From positions 1,302,001 through 1,366,000 of the forward strand of contig JBAJFE010000037.1 in assembly GCA_037903355.1 (NCBI GenBank): a stretch of 64,000 nucleotides of DNA. The letters are read 5' to 3'. The notes under the pieces were generated by a model, which was not told the origin of the DNA, searched no databases, and worked only from the letters and a program-made list of their open reading frames with translations. The DNA is from Trichuris trichiura (Eukaryota > Nematoda > Enoplea > Trichinellida > Trichuridae). Below, piece by piece: positions 33,609-45,127 of the stretch; within the stretch, counting starts at the first letter, position 1; the number at the start of each line of letters is the position of its first letter. A program made the translations under genes and the position numbers.

Positions 33609-34804
33609 TTATTTCATTATCCAATTCAGCATGCAAAACATAGAATGCAATAGTATCACAGTGAAATACACTACAACAACTGCAATGTTGTTTTCGCCTA
33701 AAAATAATTCATCATCTATCCGTGCAACAAAAGCTATTTTTTTGTAACAATTTAAAAGACAGCTTACCGCAGACTATGCCTTTATCACATACAATATATG
33801 TGACCAGTAGAAATGCCAAGCTTGTCTCAGCTAACGATCGGTCTTTTTCAAATGGTACTTACCAAATCATCGTCAACTGATTCATTTCTTTGTGTCCATT
33901 GTGGTGAATTCTAACACCTTGAATTCATGCCAGATTTCATCAGCTTTTTACTCATCGCTTCCTTTGCCATCACCAATTTCCGTTCGCTTACTCTAAAACG
34001 TCAGTTTGTCAACTTTTATTCACCATGACAGAACTAATTAACTTATATACTTACCAATGTAGAAGGACTATGACAATCATGATTATACCAATGATATACC
34101 ATTCTCCATATGATATTATTAGTCACAGTTTCAAGACGACCTAACATTATGCAAATCAGCAGCAGCTACTAACGGCCGTTATCTGACCTCTGATGTAACA
34201 AAGATAAGGCAAAACGCTTACTTTAGCCCGGTCAATGTACGATTTGACCTGATTTTCCTGTTTACATTCCATCCGAGTAGCTTCTTCGATGCAAACTAAC
34301 AGACCTCTTTGGCTCTATTACTTTTCCTTTCTGTTTGAACAGCGAATTTGACCTGTTTTCATTGTTTACAAATGTTCAGTTCAGTTCCCTCCGGCAACAT
34401 TATCTGAAAGTTTACTTTTAGTTTACTCAAAACGAAAAGCTTTTTCTTTCTTACCTCTTTTAGAGCTTCATTTTTCCATTTGCATTTGTTTCCAATCCTC
34501 AAATACACTTACTACACAATATGAACGTTTCTTACCAAATCCGCTTAGGAGAGAGCAATTTTTTTAAACATACTGTCACCATTCCTTCGTTTCATAATGC
34601 TAAACTGAAACAATAACGTTTTAAATTTATCGTTCATACCTATTCGTTCCTTTTTGACTTCTTTTCCCTATCCATTTAGTGATTCTGGTGTTTGCGCGAG
34701 CAACAAACACTTCACCTGCAAATGAAATTTTTTAAATTCAACTTACCTTGTCTACAACAATTGCTAAACAGGCCAACGTCTCCAAAATGTCGGTTGCTGT
34801 TAAC
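33609..34804 (-). pseudogene. Multi-exon gene remnant, unidentified
   Basis: On the minus strand a series of donor/acceptor pairs with 24-60-nt introns frames short coding-like blocks: 34804-34747 (LTATDILETLACLAIVVDK), about 34715-34640 (VKCLLLAQTPESLN), 34290-34219 (CIEEATRMECKQENQVKSY), a block about 33989-33861 (SERKLVMAKEAMSKKLMKSG, then a TAG, then QRNESVDDDL), about 33828-33768, and a last block of about 44 residues ending at the stop 33609 with a hydrophobic stretch (AVVVVYFTVILLHSMF). At least one in-frame stop and frame conflicts in the middle exons argue for decay. It abuts the left edge of duplication copy B, so its 5' part may be missing. I do not recognise the family. Confidence 0.5.
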
Positions 34805-37778
34805 CTGAAAGCGACTATTAAATTTCATTTCCATTACAATCAAACGTAAAGAGCTCAAGGTTTTTCCGGCTGTAAGTGCATTTTGCCGTCAACCTTTACT
34901 CTTTTTCCGGATATGCGACCGGCTGAGAGCTCACACTTCTATAGAACAATTCAAATTTTTTATTTTTAACACATTGCACTTTCGAACAAAGGGAAAAGCG
35001 AAATTTTTGAGGGAAATCAATTCGGAAGGGAGCAAACGAAAATACGACAACGGTATAATAGTTCGATACGACATCACAAGTGTTCTCAATCTCAAACCCA
35101 CTATTATTGTCTCTCCTACCCGACAAATGGGAAGGTCAGCGGGAGCTCAGAAGGGAAAACTGATGGATACCACAAGCTGAAACCTCTCCCGCGCATACTC
35201 ACTTACTGCCTTACCTATTTTCCCGTCAAGAAGTTGTCACCCTTCAAAACCCTACGCTGTCCAGCTCCAGGGTCATTTTCGCGCACACAGACCGGAACAG
35301 GACAGCGATTCCTACCACATCCCGCTACTTATTCCCACTACCTTGTTTACTACTTGGGGGGTTCGTCGCCGCGGTCTTTGCACTCAGTTCAGTGTCCACT
35401 GTCCAGCGCCCATCGACTGTTGTCCGCTTTCCATGTCCACTGTTCCTACTTCTCACACTGGGGACTCACGGCAGTCGACATGCGTCGGACGGCACTCGAC
35501 ATGCTACTCACGGCATACTACATGCTACTCAGGACATACGACATGCTATTCACGACATACGACATGCGACTCACGACAAACGACACGTGACAGACGACAC
35601 ACGACAGACGACACACGACATGCGACTGTCACATGTGACATGCGGCACATGTGACAAATGACAAGCGTGACATGTGACATGCAGATGATGCAATATTGTC
35701 GTTGTTTACTAATCTCAACGGATAGCGCCGCACCCCGCCACCCCCCTTTTTTTTTTTTTGGGGGGGGCGGGGGGGCAGCTATCCTTTGCATGCACCTTAT
35801 TCTCAAGTAGAATGTATCTCACCCGCCCTCCCCTCCGGAAACCAATATCTAAACCCGCTATTCGCTATTGGATGTGAACCCCGTATGCATGCTGGAACCT
35901 ATAGTGCCTACCCTAGCCCTGCCTACTGCATACTTACACGTTGATCCTGAACTTTTCCATTTTTCTATTTCTTTTCTTGCTCGTCTTGTTGTCCCTGTTC
36001 GTTTCTTCTCGTTTCTTTTCCGTCCTCGAATTGTCTTCTTGCATCGGTTGGTGTGGATCCTAAACACGGAACCATAAACCTTATGAAATGTTGGACTGCA
36101 ACCGCGACAGAAAAGACACGCGCCAGTTGAAAATTTTATTCACGCAATCACACAGAATGTATGCGTACAAATGTTATTAACGAATTCTATTTTTGATTGT
36201 TTTTCAGAGCTTTCAGGACTGGCCAGGTCCCGTCGTCAGCAAGTCAGCAGTCGTCCATTCGAGTACTTTTCCTGAAAAAGAAATTCTTGTCACAAAAAAT
36301 CGATTTGACAAAATGCACTTATCTTTTCAATAAGAGGGCCAAATTTCTTCAAAGTCGAACTATAAACGCGAATTTAATTAATTAATTTCACATGAACAAC
36401 ATGCGACTGCTACGATATTCCCTTCATGCTGTAACATGCATACATGCAGCAGTGACGCGACAATGTCGAACGACGTCCACTTTGTGTCTTTTTAAGTTGT
36501 TCCACACAACCAATGCGCAATTCTAAAATCCTAAAAATGAAATTCTAATCTTGCAAATTTGACTTGCTGCAACGGAATTACCTTATCAACATTAGTCGCC
36601 AACACCGTCCTTATCTGCATGTCGAAAGACTAAAACGATAAGATTAAACTAATCAGACTGTTCAGTTTCTTTTGCTCTATTCATCACCTAGAAAGCCTTG
36701 TCGCTTTTCTTTTAATGCGGAATAATTTTCGCACAAAATTCACTGTTGCGAAGGGGACACCGTATGCTAATGACAAGATGTTTGTACATTGTCAACCTGA
36801 AGAAGTAAAAAGTTATATTAATAAAACTTTTTATTTTATACTTACAGGAACAGCAATATCTGTTCTTCATTTCGGCAAACAGACTTTTTATCGGTCCGTT
36901 GCCGACAGGATGAGTCCAGTCCAGAAAGCTCTGAGAAACATTGCAGCAAACTCGTTTTAGTCAAACGAGTTTTTTCAGTAAATAACACTTCGACACAAAT
37001 AGCAAACAAAAAGTGCGGGGTCAAAATGAGGAACTGTGTAAAGCACAGCTGCGACTAACGAAAAAGGAGTGAGAGCGATCGCAGTTCAGCCGATGTGGTC
37101 GACGAAGAAATCGAGAAATGAAATTAAATTTACTGTGCTCTGCACACGTCGATGCTTATTATGCAAATTTGACCGTGACCGATAAACCTTTGCACTGTTT
37201 GCTTTGCAATGAGTGTGAGTGCTCGGCTGACTAAAACGGAACGACTCATTTACACAAACTATTTACTTTACTAATACGTTGGGTTGGAAGGGCAACTGTG
37301 CAAGCCTTGTGGCTAATTTAACTTTGAGTAAACATTGTCATATACAATGAAACTTAATATTTTTTAAAACTGAATTTGATCCTCTCTTAAACACAAATAA
37401 AAGGCGTTATTAATGTGATTGTTTCAACACGTGAGCATGAATGCCAAGAATCGATGAGAAAATGAAAATGCAAATTGAATGAACTTTTTTTTACCCAACT
37501 TCAAAAAGTATGGTAACTGATAGAAAATAATGCGTTCCAACAAAAAAACCGCAAATGACAATAGCTTTACTTGTGCTTCGAAGGAACCAATAAGAATTCA
37601 TCATCGATCCTACCAAAACAACAATTTTACCCGAATGTGAAACCGCAAAGAAGCCAAATGAAATGAAACGATTTATCAATCAATAACTATCTATATCCCT
37701 GCGCTAAACAACCATTTCTTTGCACCCGTAAGCAATAGAAACACGTTAAATAATACTAATGATAGCACAGTTCTCAAT

Positions 37779-38131
37779 GGCCGTCCTACAGTGATGTATT
37801 GGGAAATGTATTAACGCTACGAAGGGACATCTGCTTTCATGGAATTGCAGAACGTTACTTATCCTTTGCGTATTTTTAATTCTTGAATTCCTAAATCTCC
37901 CACTTCCTCATCTTTTCCTAGGCTCACTGAATACACCATGCAGATTAGTAATAACCTTTCGCATGCTAATTCATCTCCATAGATCATTCTCCATTCTTCT
38001 TTGACATATGTGCAAACGACTAAAAACTGATCCGAAGCATATTGGCTACTTAAAGCTCCAATAAGTTTTCTGCAAAATAAAGGGTAAACTGTCCAAATTA
38101 ATATTGTCAAAAATAAACAAACGTTTTTTCC
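37779..38131 (-). pseudogene. Insertion carrying one exon of an unidentified gene
   Basis: This 353-bp block is present in copy B and absent from the same point in copy A (between CTCAAT and ATTTGAAA near 2933). On its minus strand, a TTTATTTTGCAG acceptor precedes an open block (38069 to about 37862) of nearly 70 codons: KLIGALSSQYASDQFLVV, YVKEEWRMIYGDELACERLL, ICMVYSVSLGKDEEVGDLG, ending near a possible GTAACG donor. It therefore looks like an exon with pieces of both introns. No family is recognised. No clear target-site duplication or terminal repeat is seen. Confidence 0.5.
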
Positions 38132-38215
38132 ATTTGAAAATATATCAGTATATGATGGTCATTGTTCCGTAGTGTTTGTTCACATTAACACATTCGTTTT
38201 TCGTAACACAAGTTG

Positions 38216-38640
38216 CTTCGTAATGGGATAATGTTTCATGGCTTTTGGGATATCGTTTACGGCTTTTCCCGTTTATTGTCCGTGGTAGTATCTGTAATTG
38301 AACGAAGCAGCTGCTCTACCAACGGATGGATGAACGATTATTAGGAAACGATATGTAGAAATAAAGCAGTCAACTTTATTCAAGAACTTTCGGAACGCTT
38401 TAGTTCCGTCGTCAGAGAGATGGAGGAGAGCTCGTTTTTGGTCCTCGGGAAGAGCTCTTCCCCATCTCACTGACGACGGAATTAGAGCGTTCCAAAAGCT
38501 CTGAAACAAAAAGTTGAGCGTATTGGTCCTGTACGATTTTCCTTAGTAAACGCTCATCTATTCGTTGGTAGAGCAATTGTTTCATTTAATTACAGATACC
38601 ACCAAAGACAAAAAAGGGAAAAAGCCGTAGAAGCTCTACC
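38216..38640. repeat. Fold-back element, full copy
   Basis: Both arms and both central hairpins are present: AACTTTCGGAACG-type at about 38386-38416 and CTGACGACGGAATTAGAGCG at about 38480. The centre holds GAGCTC-containing palindromic sequence (GGAGAGCTCGTTTTTGG / AGAGCTCTTCC). It is the partner of 3011-3430. Confidence 0.87.
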
Positions 38641-38808
38641 AAAAACCACTCATTTTTCTGATTACAAATGCGCAGCATGAGTAATAAGAAAGATTAAAAG
38701 TTAGAAATTTTTAATTACGAAGTATTAATGTACCTCAGTTTTTCAAAATCAAAACAACGTGTTTCCTTCCATAGAAAGAACCATGACAAAGCCGTGTTAA
38801 CATAAACA

Positions 38809-39200
38809 CGGGTGCTTTGTAACGGGCGCCTGTTTCATGTTTGTTAGATCTTCTACTACTTTTCCCGCTTTTGTCTCTGTTGCTATCTGTAATTAGTCGA
38901 AACAATTGCTCTACCAACGAATGGATGAGCGATTATTAGAAAAAATTCAAAGACAATACAGTCAGCTTTTTTATTTAGCGCTTTCGGAACGCTCTGCTTC
39001 TGTCGTCAGTTCCGTCAAAAACTCCTTCATCTCACTGATGACAAAACTAGAGCGTTCCGAAAGGTCTAAATAAAAAAGCTGACTGTATTGTTTTTGAATT
39101 TTTCCCAATAATCACTCATCCATTCGTTGGTAGAGCAATTGTTTATACCAATTACAGATACCTTCACACAGAGAAAACACGGGAAAAGCCATAGAAAATT
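38809..39200. repeat. Fold-back element, full copy
   Basis: The left arm starts at TGCTTTGTAACGGG, the two central hairpins are at about 38980-39012 and 39037-39068, and the right arm ends near AAAAGCCATAG at 39200. An AGCCGTGTTAACA block lies on both sides (38790s and 39210s) and may mark the insertion context. It corresponds to the truncated copy at 3601-3806. Confidence 0.85.
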
Positions 39201-39204
39201 GAAC

Positions 39205-40790
39205 AAACAGCCGTGTTAACAATCACAAATCAAATCTATTTATAAAAACGGCGGTAGAAGAAAGAAATTACTAATTACTTTCATTTCATTTCCTTTTGCT
39301 AAGTGAAGGAATTGCATAGAAAATTTAATGAAGAGCTTATCAAAACTTATACCTGTGATTAGTAATACTTCCGCAAAAACTATAAACAAATGTAAAGTTT
39401 TCGAACGAAGAATCTTTAATCTATTACAAATCTGGAAGTTATCATTCAGTTTCCTAAAATGTTTAGAGAAATCATAACAAAGAACTTTAATCTTGTAAGC
39501 AAATTAATAATAATAAGAAGAACAAAGAGCGCTTGTTAAATGACTGCACATCTCACAAAGCACATCAGTCTTTCAATGTCTTCACGGTAATCATTCGCTT
39601 AATATGGACGATGAAGACAAAACATGATGGATCAATGCATACGACAAACAGCTCTTCTCTCCATCAGTAACGTTTGTACTTAATGAGCTGTTCTTAACCC
39701 GTCTAATTGAAAACATCGTTGATAATCAGAATTATGGCTTACGAAACTTCCATTAATTCATAAATGTTATTAAACGAAACAACTGCTCTACCAACGGATG
39801 GATAAGTAATTATTAGGAAAAACTGTACAGAACCAATCCTCAGAAATGACGTCAGTGAAATGGAGGAGAGCTTTTCCCGAGGTTCAAAAATGAGCTCTCT
39901 TCCATCTCATTGACGACGGAACTAGAGCGTTCCGAACGCTCTCAGATAAAGTTCAGTGCATTGGTGCCGTACAATTTTTCTTAATAATCGCTCATCCATT
40001 CGCCGGTAGAGCAGTCGTTTCGCTAATTCACACAAATACAATCACACAGAGGAAAAACTGAAAAAGACGTAGAAGATCTATTAAAACCCATTGGGTTTTC
40101 TGATTACTAATGCACAGTATCAGTAAAAAGAGAGATTATACGTTAGAAGTTTCTACCTACGAAATAATGCACCTCAGTTTTTCGAAATGAATAAAAAATT
40201 TCATTGTAAGCAAAAAATCACAATAAGGCCCTGTTGACAATGACAAATGGGAACTATTTGCAAACACGGTGGTACCAGAAAAAAATTACTAATTAGCTAC
40301 GTTCACTTCTTCTGCTAAGCAAGGGATATGCATAGAACATTTAACGATGAATTTTTTCAAAACTTATACCTATAATTGGTAATGCTTTTCCAAAAAGTAT
40401 AAACAAGTGGAGTGTTTTTGAACGAAGAATCGTTAAAATATTGCAAATGTGGAAGTTATCATTTTCTTAAATCGTGTAGAGAAATTATAACAAACCACTT
40501 TAAACTTGTTAACAAATTAATAATAATAACAAAGAGCGTATGCTAGAAAATTCGACATTTCATATAGCACATCACTGTTTCAATGATATCTTCATGGTAA
40601 TCATTCGTTTAATAAAGATGAAGAAGCGAAAATATGATGGATAAATGCGTACGACAAACCGCTCTTCTCTTCATCAGTAACATTTGTACTTAATGAGCTG
40701 TTCTTAACTTCCATATTTGAAAATATCGCCCGTAATGAGAAGTATGTATTACGAAACTTCCGATAATTCATTACATATTTGGCATATCTT
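39205..40790 (+). repeat. Local direct duplication with a fold-back element between copies
   Basis: 39205-39760 and 40228-40785 are diverged copies: CGGCGGTAGAAGAAAGAAATTACTAATTA versus CGGTGGTACCAGAAAAAAATTACTAATTA, then GTGAAGGAATTGCATAGAA, GAACGAAGAATC, GGAAGTTATCATT, CATTTGTACTTAATGAGCTG and TTACGAAACTTCC in the same order. A fold-back element (39771-40085) separates them, and 40085-40228 also resembles 38640-38800. Confidence 0.8.
39771..40085. repeat. Fold-back element, partial left arm
   Basis: The left arm starts at AACAACTGCTCTACCAACGG. The right half carries CTGACGACGGAACTAGAGCG at about 39911 and a complete right arm to about 40085. Confidence 0.82.
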
Positions 40791-42568
40791 CAATTATACG
40801 GACAAGTTACGATAAAAATATCAAGTTCATACAATGAAATACAATCTTTGGATGATTCCAACCTGCCGCTGCAAATGTATAAAAAATAAGAAGCCGCTTT
40901 CAAGAGTAACTCAAATGCAGCAACTTTAGCTTCACTTTAAACAATCAAAAGTTTTAGCGTAATTATGGCACCTAACTGAGTAACAGCTTATGGATTTCAT
41001 CACGTCACGTTGAGATAAACTGGATCATACGCCTGCATTAAGTAGAAAAATGATGTATACTTTTCTGATATTAAAAGTGTCTTCTTTGACATTAAACGAC
41101 AGCGTGACGACAATGCAACTATTCTAAGACCGTTCCATTATTACGACTGATTAGTGAGCATACTTTTAAATGATTGCAACACGTCTCATTGTGCTACTTT
41201 GCTACGTTGTCTAAAAAGATGAGACAGAGACGTTTTTCTTGTTTTGTCAATGCACAATAAGGGACACTTGCATTTCACGTAATCAAAACATTTTCTGCTT
41301 TTTGCCGAAATGAACTTCAATTTCGTCATTCATAAATTAACTGTGAAAGAACCATTGGCGATTTACAAGTAATTTTAAAACGTCGCCCTTAAATGCTTCA
41401 ATAACATCCTTATAATAAACTAAAACAACTTCAGAATAACCGACGCCGACATAAAATGCCTCTTCGTCATATCGTACAATTAATCACTTGCCGTAAAGAA
41501 CAATTCTATAAAAAGTTTTATCTTTACATGTTGCAATAGCGAAGAGAATAAATTATTGTTACGAGTCGAAATTGCGCGGCCTAGCAAATTATTTATTAAT
41601 TTGATGGCAATAGAATCTAAATGATCAGAAACGACTGCAAATTTCATTCAGAGTACATTATTTAACAGTGTATATTTAAAACCCACAAAACTATTCAAAA
41701 CAAGTACTTTTAAACCCGCTGCGTCCCTCCTTAATCTTTACCGCCATTCTTACTTACATATTTCTGCATTCGTAATGAAATTGCAAACGTCGTACGAACC
41801 GAACACCGGTTAATGCTATTTTGAAAAAATTTACAAAAAGAACAAACAAATTATTTCTCCAACATTTAAATAGGTATCAATAGAATTGGCGTCCATTTAT
41901 CTTTTCAATTTCAACAATGATAATTTTTCCTATGAGATTGAAACAAAGTAAAGTGAGCCATTCTTTTATCTGCCAAATTTATTGAAATATATGCTGAGCG
42001 GATATTGTTTTAAAACTTTCAAGGTGCTCTTAAAATAGACGTTAAAGTACTTCAGAGTGAAAAGAGCAATCGATGAAAAAGGACGGAAAGAAGACAACAG
42101 CTGACAATGATGCGCTAACTGGTCAGTACCGATTGACTTACAATTTCCTTTTGTAAAGAAGCGGAAAATCGCTTTACAGACGATACAGTAGAGATCATAA
42201 GAATAATCACAAAAATGAACATTCCATTAATGTTTATATGAAAGAAGTATGCAAAATTGATCACTTCAATGCCATTTTAATAGTCTAAATTGCTTGCTTA
42301 AGAAAAATTTAACAGTACATATATACAACGAATACATTATAAATTAAATATAAACTTTTACCTGACGATATTGACATAATGAGGAACTTTTTGTTTAAAA
42401 TATAAACAATAGAACCTTCGGTAATGATGGAACTTATATTGTTTCTTTTACGGTCAACGGATAAATCATACAAATATTGTTTTTTTTATTATTTCACAAA
42501 TGTAACCATGTTTCGCTCATTATGTTTACATAAATTGTAATATAAACACTAGCGAATAGGGTCAGCTA
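40791..42568. other. No supportable gene
   Basis: Very AT-rich sequence without an open frame of note on either strand, and without a repeat relation elsewhere in the window that I can see. Confidence 0.6.
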
Positions 42569-42775
42569 ATTTGCATTATCTTCTTCATCGCAAACATAAC
42601 AGCAATAGTAATTAACCAAAGTAAACGAACTATAGCAGAAGGTCAGCTAAACTACTTCTTAAAGTAAAGCAGCTAACTGAAGATTCAACGTTAATTTGTG
42701 TTCCTAAGCCGCTTATAGTGAAGTTCAAAGGGTCAGACATTAATTTGCATAAGGCTGATTTTTAGGGTATATAAT
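42569..42775 (+). promoter_or_regulatory. Octamer pair plus TATA box (candidate promoter)
   Basis: ATTTGCAT octamers occur at 42569-42576 and 42743-42750, each preceded by GGGTCAG. A TATATAAT box lies at 42768-42775, 17 bp after the second octamer. Start of transcription would be expected near 42798-42805. Downstream there is no open frame, only a GT microsatellite and, at about 43290, a CTCAG/GTAAGT donor-like site. If active, the product could be non-coding or have a long 5' leader. Confidence 0.4.
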
Positions 42776-42894
42776 ACACACAGACTGCTCGGCAGTTTAG
42801 TGCGTCTTTGCCTGTCTGTGCTACATATGCCGTGCTCGTGTGTTGTAAGCTTTCAGTGTGCACTGATTCGTGTAACAGTTGCAGGGCACGTGCT

Positions 42895-43080
42895 GCGCGG
42901 TGCGGTGTGGGGTGTGTTGTGACGCGGCGTGGCGCAGGGTAGGGTGGGGTGCGCGGTGTGTGTGTGTGCGGTGTGTGTGCGGTGTGTGTGCGCGTGTGTG
43001 CGTGTGGTGTGCGTGTGGTGTGCGTGTGTGCGTGTGTGTGTGTGTGTGCGTGTGTGTGTGTGTGTGTGCGCGTGCGTGCG
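42895..43080 (+). repeat. GT/GC microsatellite
   Basis: Mixed (GT)n with GC, GCGT and GGTGT interruptions, densest from 42955 to 43080. The Cys/Val-rich plus frame (42879-43205) and the His/Thr-rich minus frame (42853-43119) are translations of this repeat. Confidence 0.93.
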
Positions 43081-44689
43081 TTCAGGCGAGGGCTGAAAGG
43101 GAAGACAAAAGAAATTCAAAGGGAGAGCAAAACTGGATAACCGGAAGGCAGGGAAAGCTAAGAATGCAACAACTCACAACGGGGAAAGCATACGCCGGTG
43201 ATTAACGTCTCTGATGAATAGCTGAATCCGCCAGTTCTGTAAGATATCAGGGAAAGAGCAAAACGTGGTAATTCGCAAGATTCTCAGGTAAGTGTTCGTG
43301 CACTACATGAGTCGGCAGAAATAAGCTTTTCCTACTTCAACGAAGACTATTTGTCCGTTTCCAGCAGCTAATTTTTCTCTACAGCACCGTTGGTTTTGTT
43401 ACTGTTTCTCTACCTGGTGTTTCGTACCTCCAGTCAACCTAACGGCCACCCAAAAGTCACTGGTTTAGTTCAAAATCAAGTCACTTAGGCTCAGCAAATG
43501 AAAATTAAACCATTTCATCACAATGAAGGTTTACTAACCTGTTACAACAAATCTTATCTTCCTTCTTCCAGAAATCAAAAATCTTTCGTATCAGACATGC
43601 ATTGAACTGATTTTTTCATGATCTGCAAATGGACAAACGAAGCGTAACTATTCAACGTTCTTTATTCACTGAAACAGTACCATAACTTGGCTTTCATACA
43701 TCTTTACGTTGCCGTACGTCGCACGCGTGTGAATCAATTAGAATACTTCTCATGTATGCCATATCAGTAGCTAACTCAATTCAAGCGTCCAGAACAAGAA
43801 AAGACTACATGATTAGTGCTGAATGAGCACAAAAGATTTCTAAGAACACGAGAGCACTTTACATAAGCTTGGCGGAAGACTACACTGATAACGTGCGAGC
43901 AGTGCTTTTAAGCAATACTATTTCAATAACATATAGATTTCGCAACTGTAATGCAAAAATAATGACATCTTGCTGTAACGTGTTTGATGAAAACCGACAG
44001 TGCCGCCTAATAAAGCTTGTCCGACTTCGGACTTAATCTAGCATAACGCCTGACTCCATTGGTGTTTTTAAATAGAATTAAAACGCGGATAGTTTCTTCC
44101 GCCATAAGCATTTGAGATGACCGAGGCGCAACTTAAGAAATATGTCTTCTGAGACGTGCAGTCAAGAGAGTCACTTTAGAGCAAAACGGTTAATACCAAT
44201 CATATGTAACTGAAGAAACATTAACCTGGAAAATTATAATGCAGAAATATTGCTAACAAAGAGGCGTTAACAAAACATTATTGCCTTCGGAGACTGAACA
44301 GTGCGAATCGCGATTACAGTAATCAATCATATCCTGAAAGCCTTGCCAGGTGTACGTTCAATTCTGTTTTTTCCAAATAAATGAATTCTATCCGACTACG
44401 CAATACTTCGGAGTCGTTTTCCTGCTTACAGCTCTCGTAAGAACAGGTATTCATGCTGCTTGTACAAGTGTTTTTCATTACACTGAACTGCACATAGTCA
44501 AAATGAAGAATAGCTGACCATTCGCTGAAAGCATACGCTATATTCATTTGCTGATTACTACAAAACACTGGGTGGCCAGCTTGATGTTTCACGGCGCCTG
44601 AACTGATCTATACTCTGAAACATTTCTTAGATTTACAATTATGTTACCTTTTGATTGTTTTACTGTTCCCTTTGAACATCCTCACAAAT
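43081..44689. other. No supportable gene
   Basis: Short unrecognised frames only (largest 44323-44592 minus). A purine-rich segment at about 43095-43200 ends near a donor-like CTCAG|GTAAGT at about 43290 and might belong to a transcript from the 42.77-kb promoter candidate. Confidence 0.5.
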
Positions 44690-44995
44690 AGCTCGCGAAC
44701 GCTTTGTTCTTACTGATGGAATGAGTTCGGATGGAATGAGTTGTTCTGAAGTTCCGGAGCATGTAGCTCCACCACCTCACTGACGACGGAACTAGAGCGT
44801 TCCGAAAGCTTTGAACAATAAAACAGTTGAGTGCGTTGATATCTGTACTTTTCTTAATAACGGCTCATCCATCCGTTGGTAGAGCAGTTGTTTAGTTTAA
44901 TTACAGATAACAGCACAACGAAAAACGGGAAAAGCCGTAGAAGACCTTACAACCATGAAAATTCAACCCGTTACAAAACATCCAGTTTTCAAGGA
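44690..44995. repeat. Fold-back element, decayed left half, good right half
   Basis: CTGACGACGGAACTAGAGCG at 44780 is followed by TTCCGAAAGC, then CGGCTCATCCATCCGTTGG, TAGAGCAGTTGT, TTAATTACAGATA, CGGGAAAAGCCGTAGAAG and CCCGTTACAAAACATCCAG, the right arm in order. The left half is barely recognisable. Confidence 0.8.
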
Positions 44996-45127
44996 CTTTG
45001 ACTACATATTTAAATGATTACTTTGGACCTAAATAAGCAGAGGGAAAAGAAGTCGATAAAAATTAGCCATCGCTCAACATGTACTGCATTTTCTCATTCT
45101 CGCCTTCTCTTTTTTGTTAATTTAGCT

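Larger units (their letters stand above)
34829..39012 (+). repeat. Segmental duplication, copy B
   Basis: Matches 1-3806 in the same order and orientation, interrupted by one 353-bp insertion (37779-38131). It carries the second copies of the heptamer minisatellite (35475-35640), the C/T/G tract (35732-35775), the CTGANGA hairpin (36208-36239) and the fold-back elements, which are more complete here. Confidence 0.93.

Noticed and set aside
39100..39160. tRNA gene suggested by GTTGGTAGAGCA in fold-back arms
   Set aside because: Only the D-arm/box A portion is present. There is no acceptor stem, anticodon arm or T-loop (GTTCGA) at the right distance in any copy.
42853..43205. Cys/Val-rich and His/Thr-rich open frames
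   Set aside because: They are translations of a GT/GC microsatellite.
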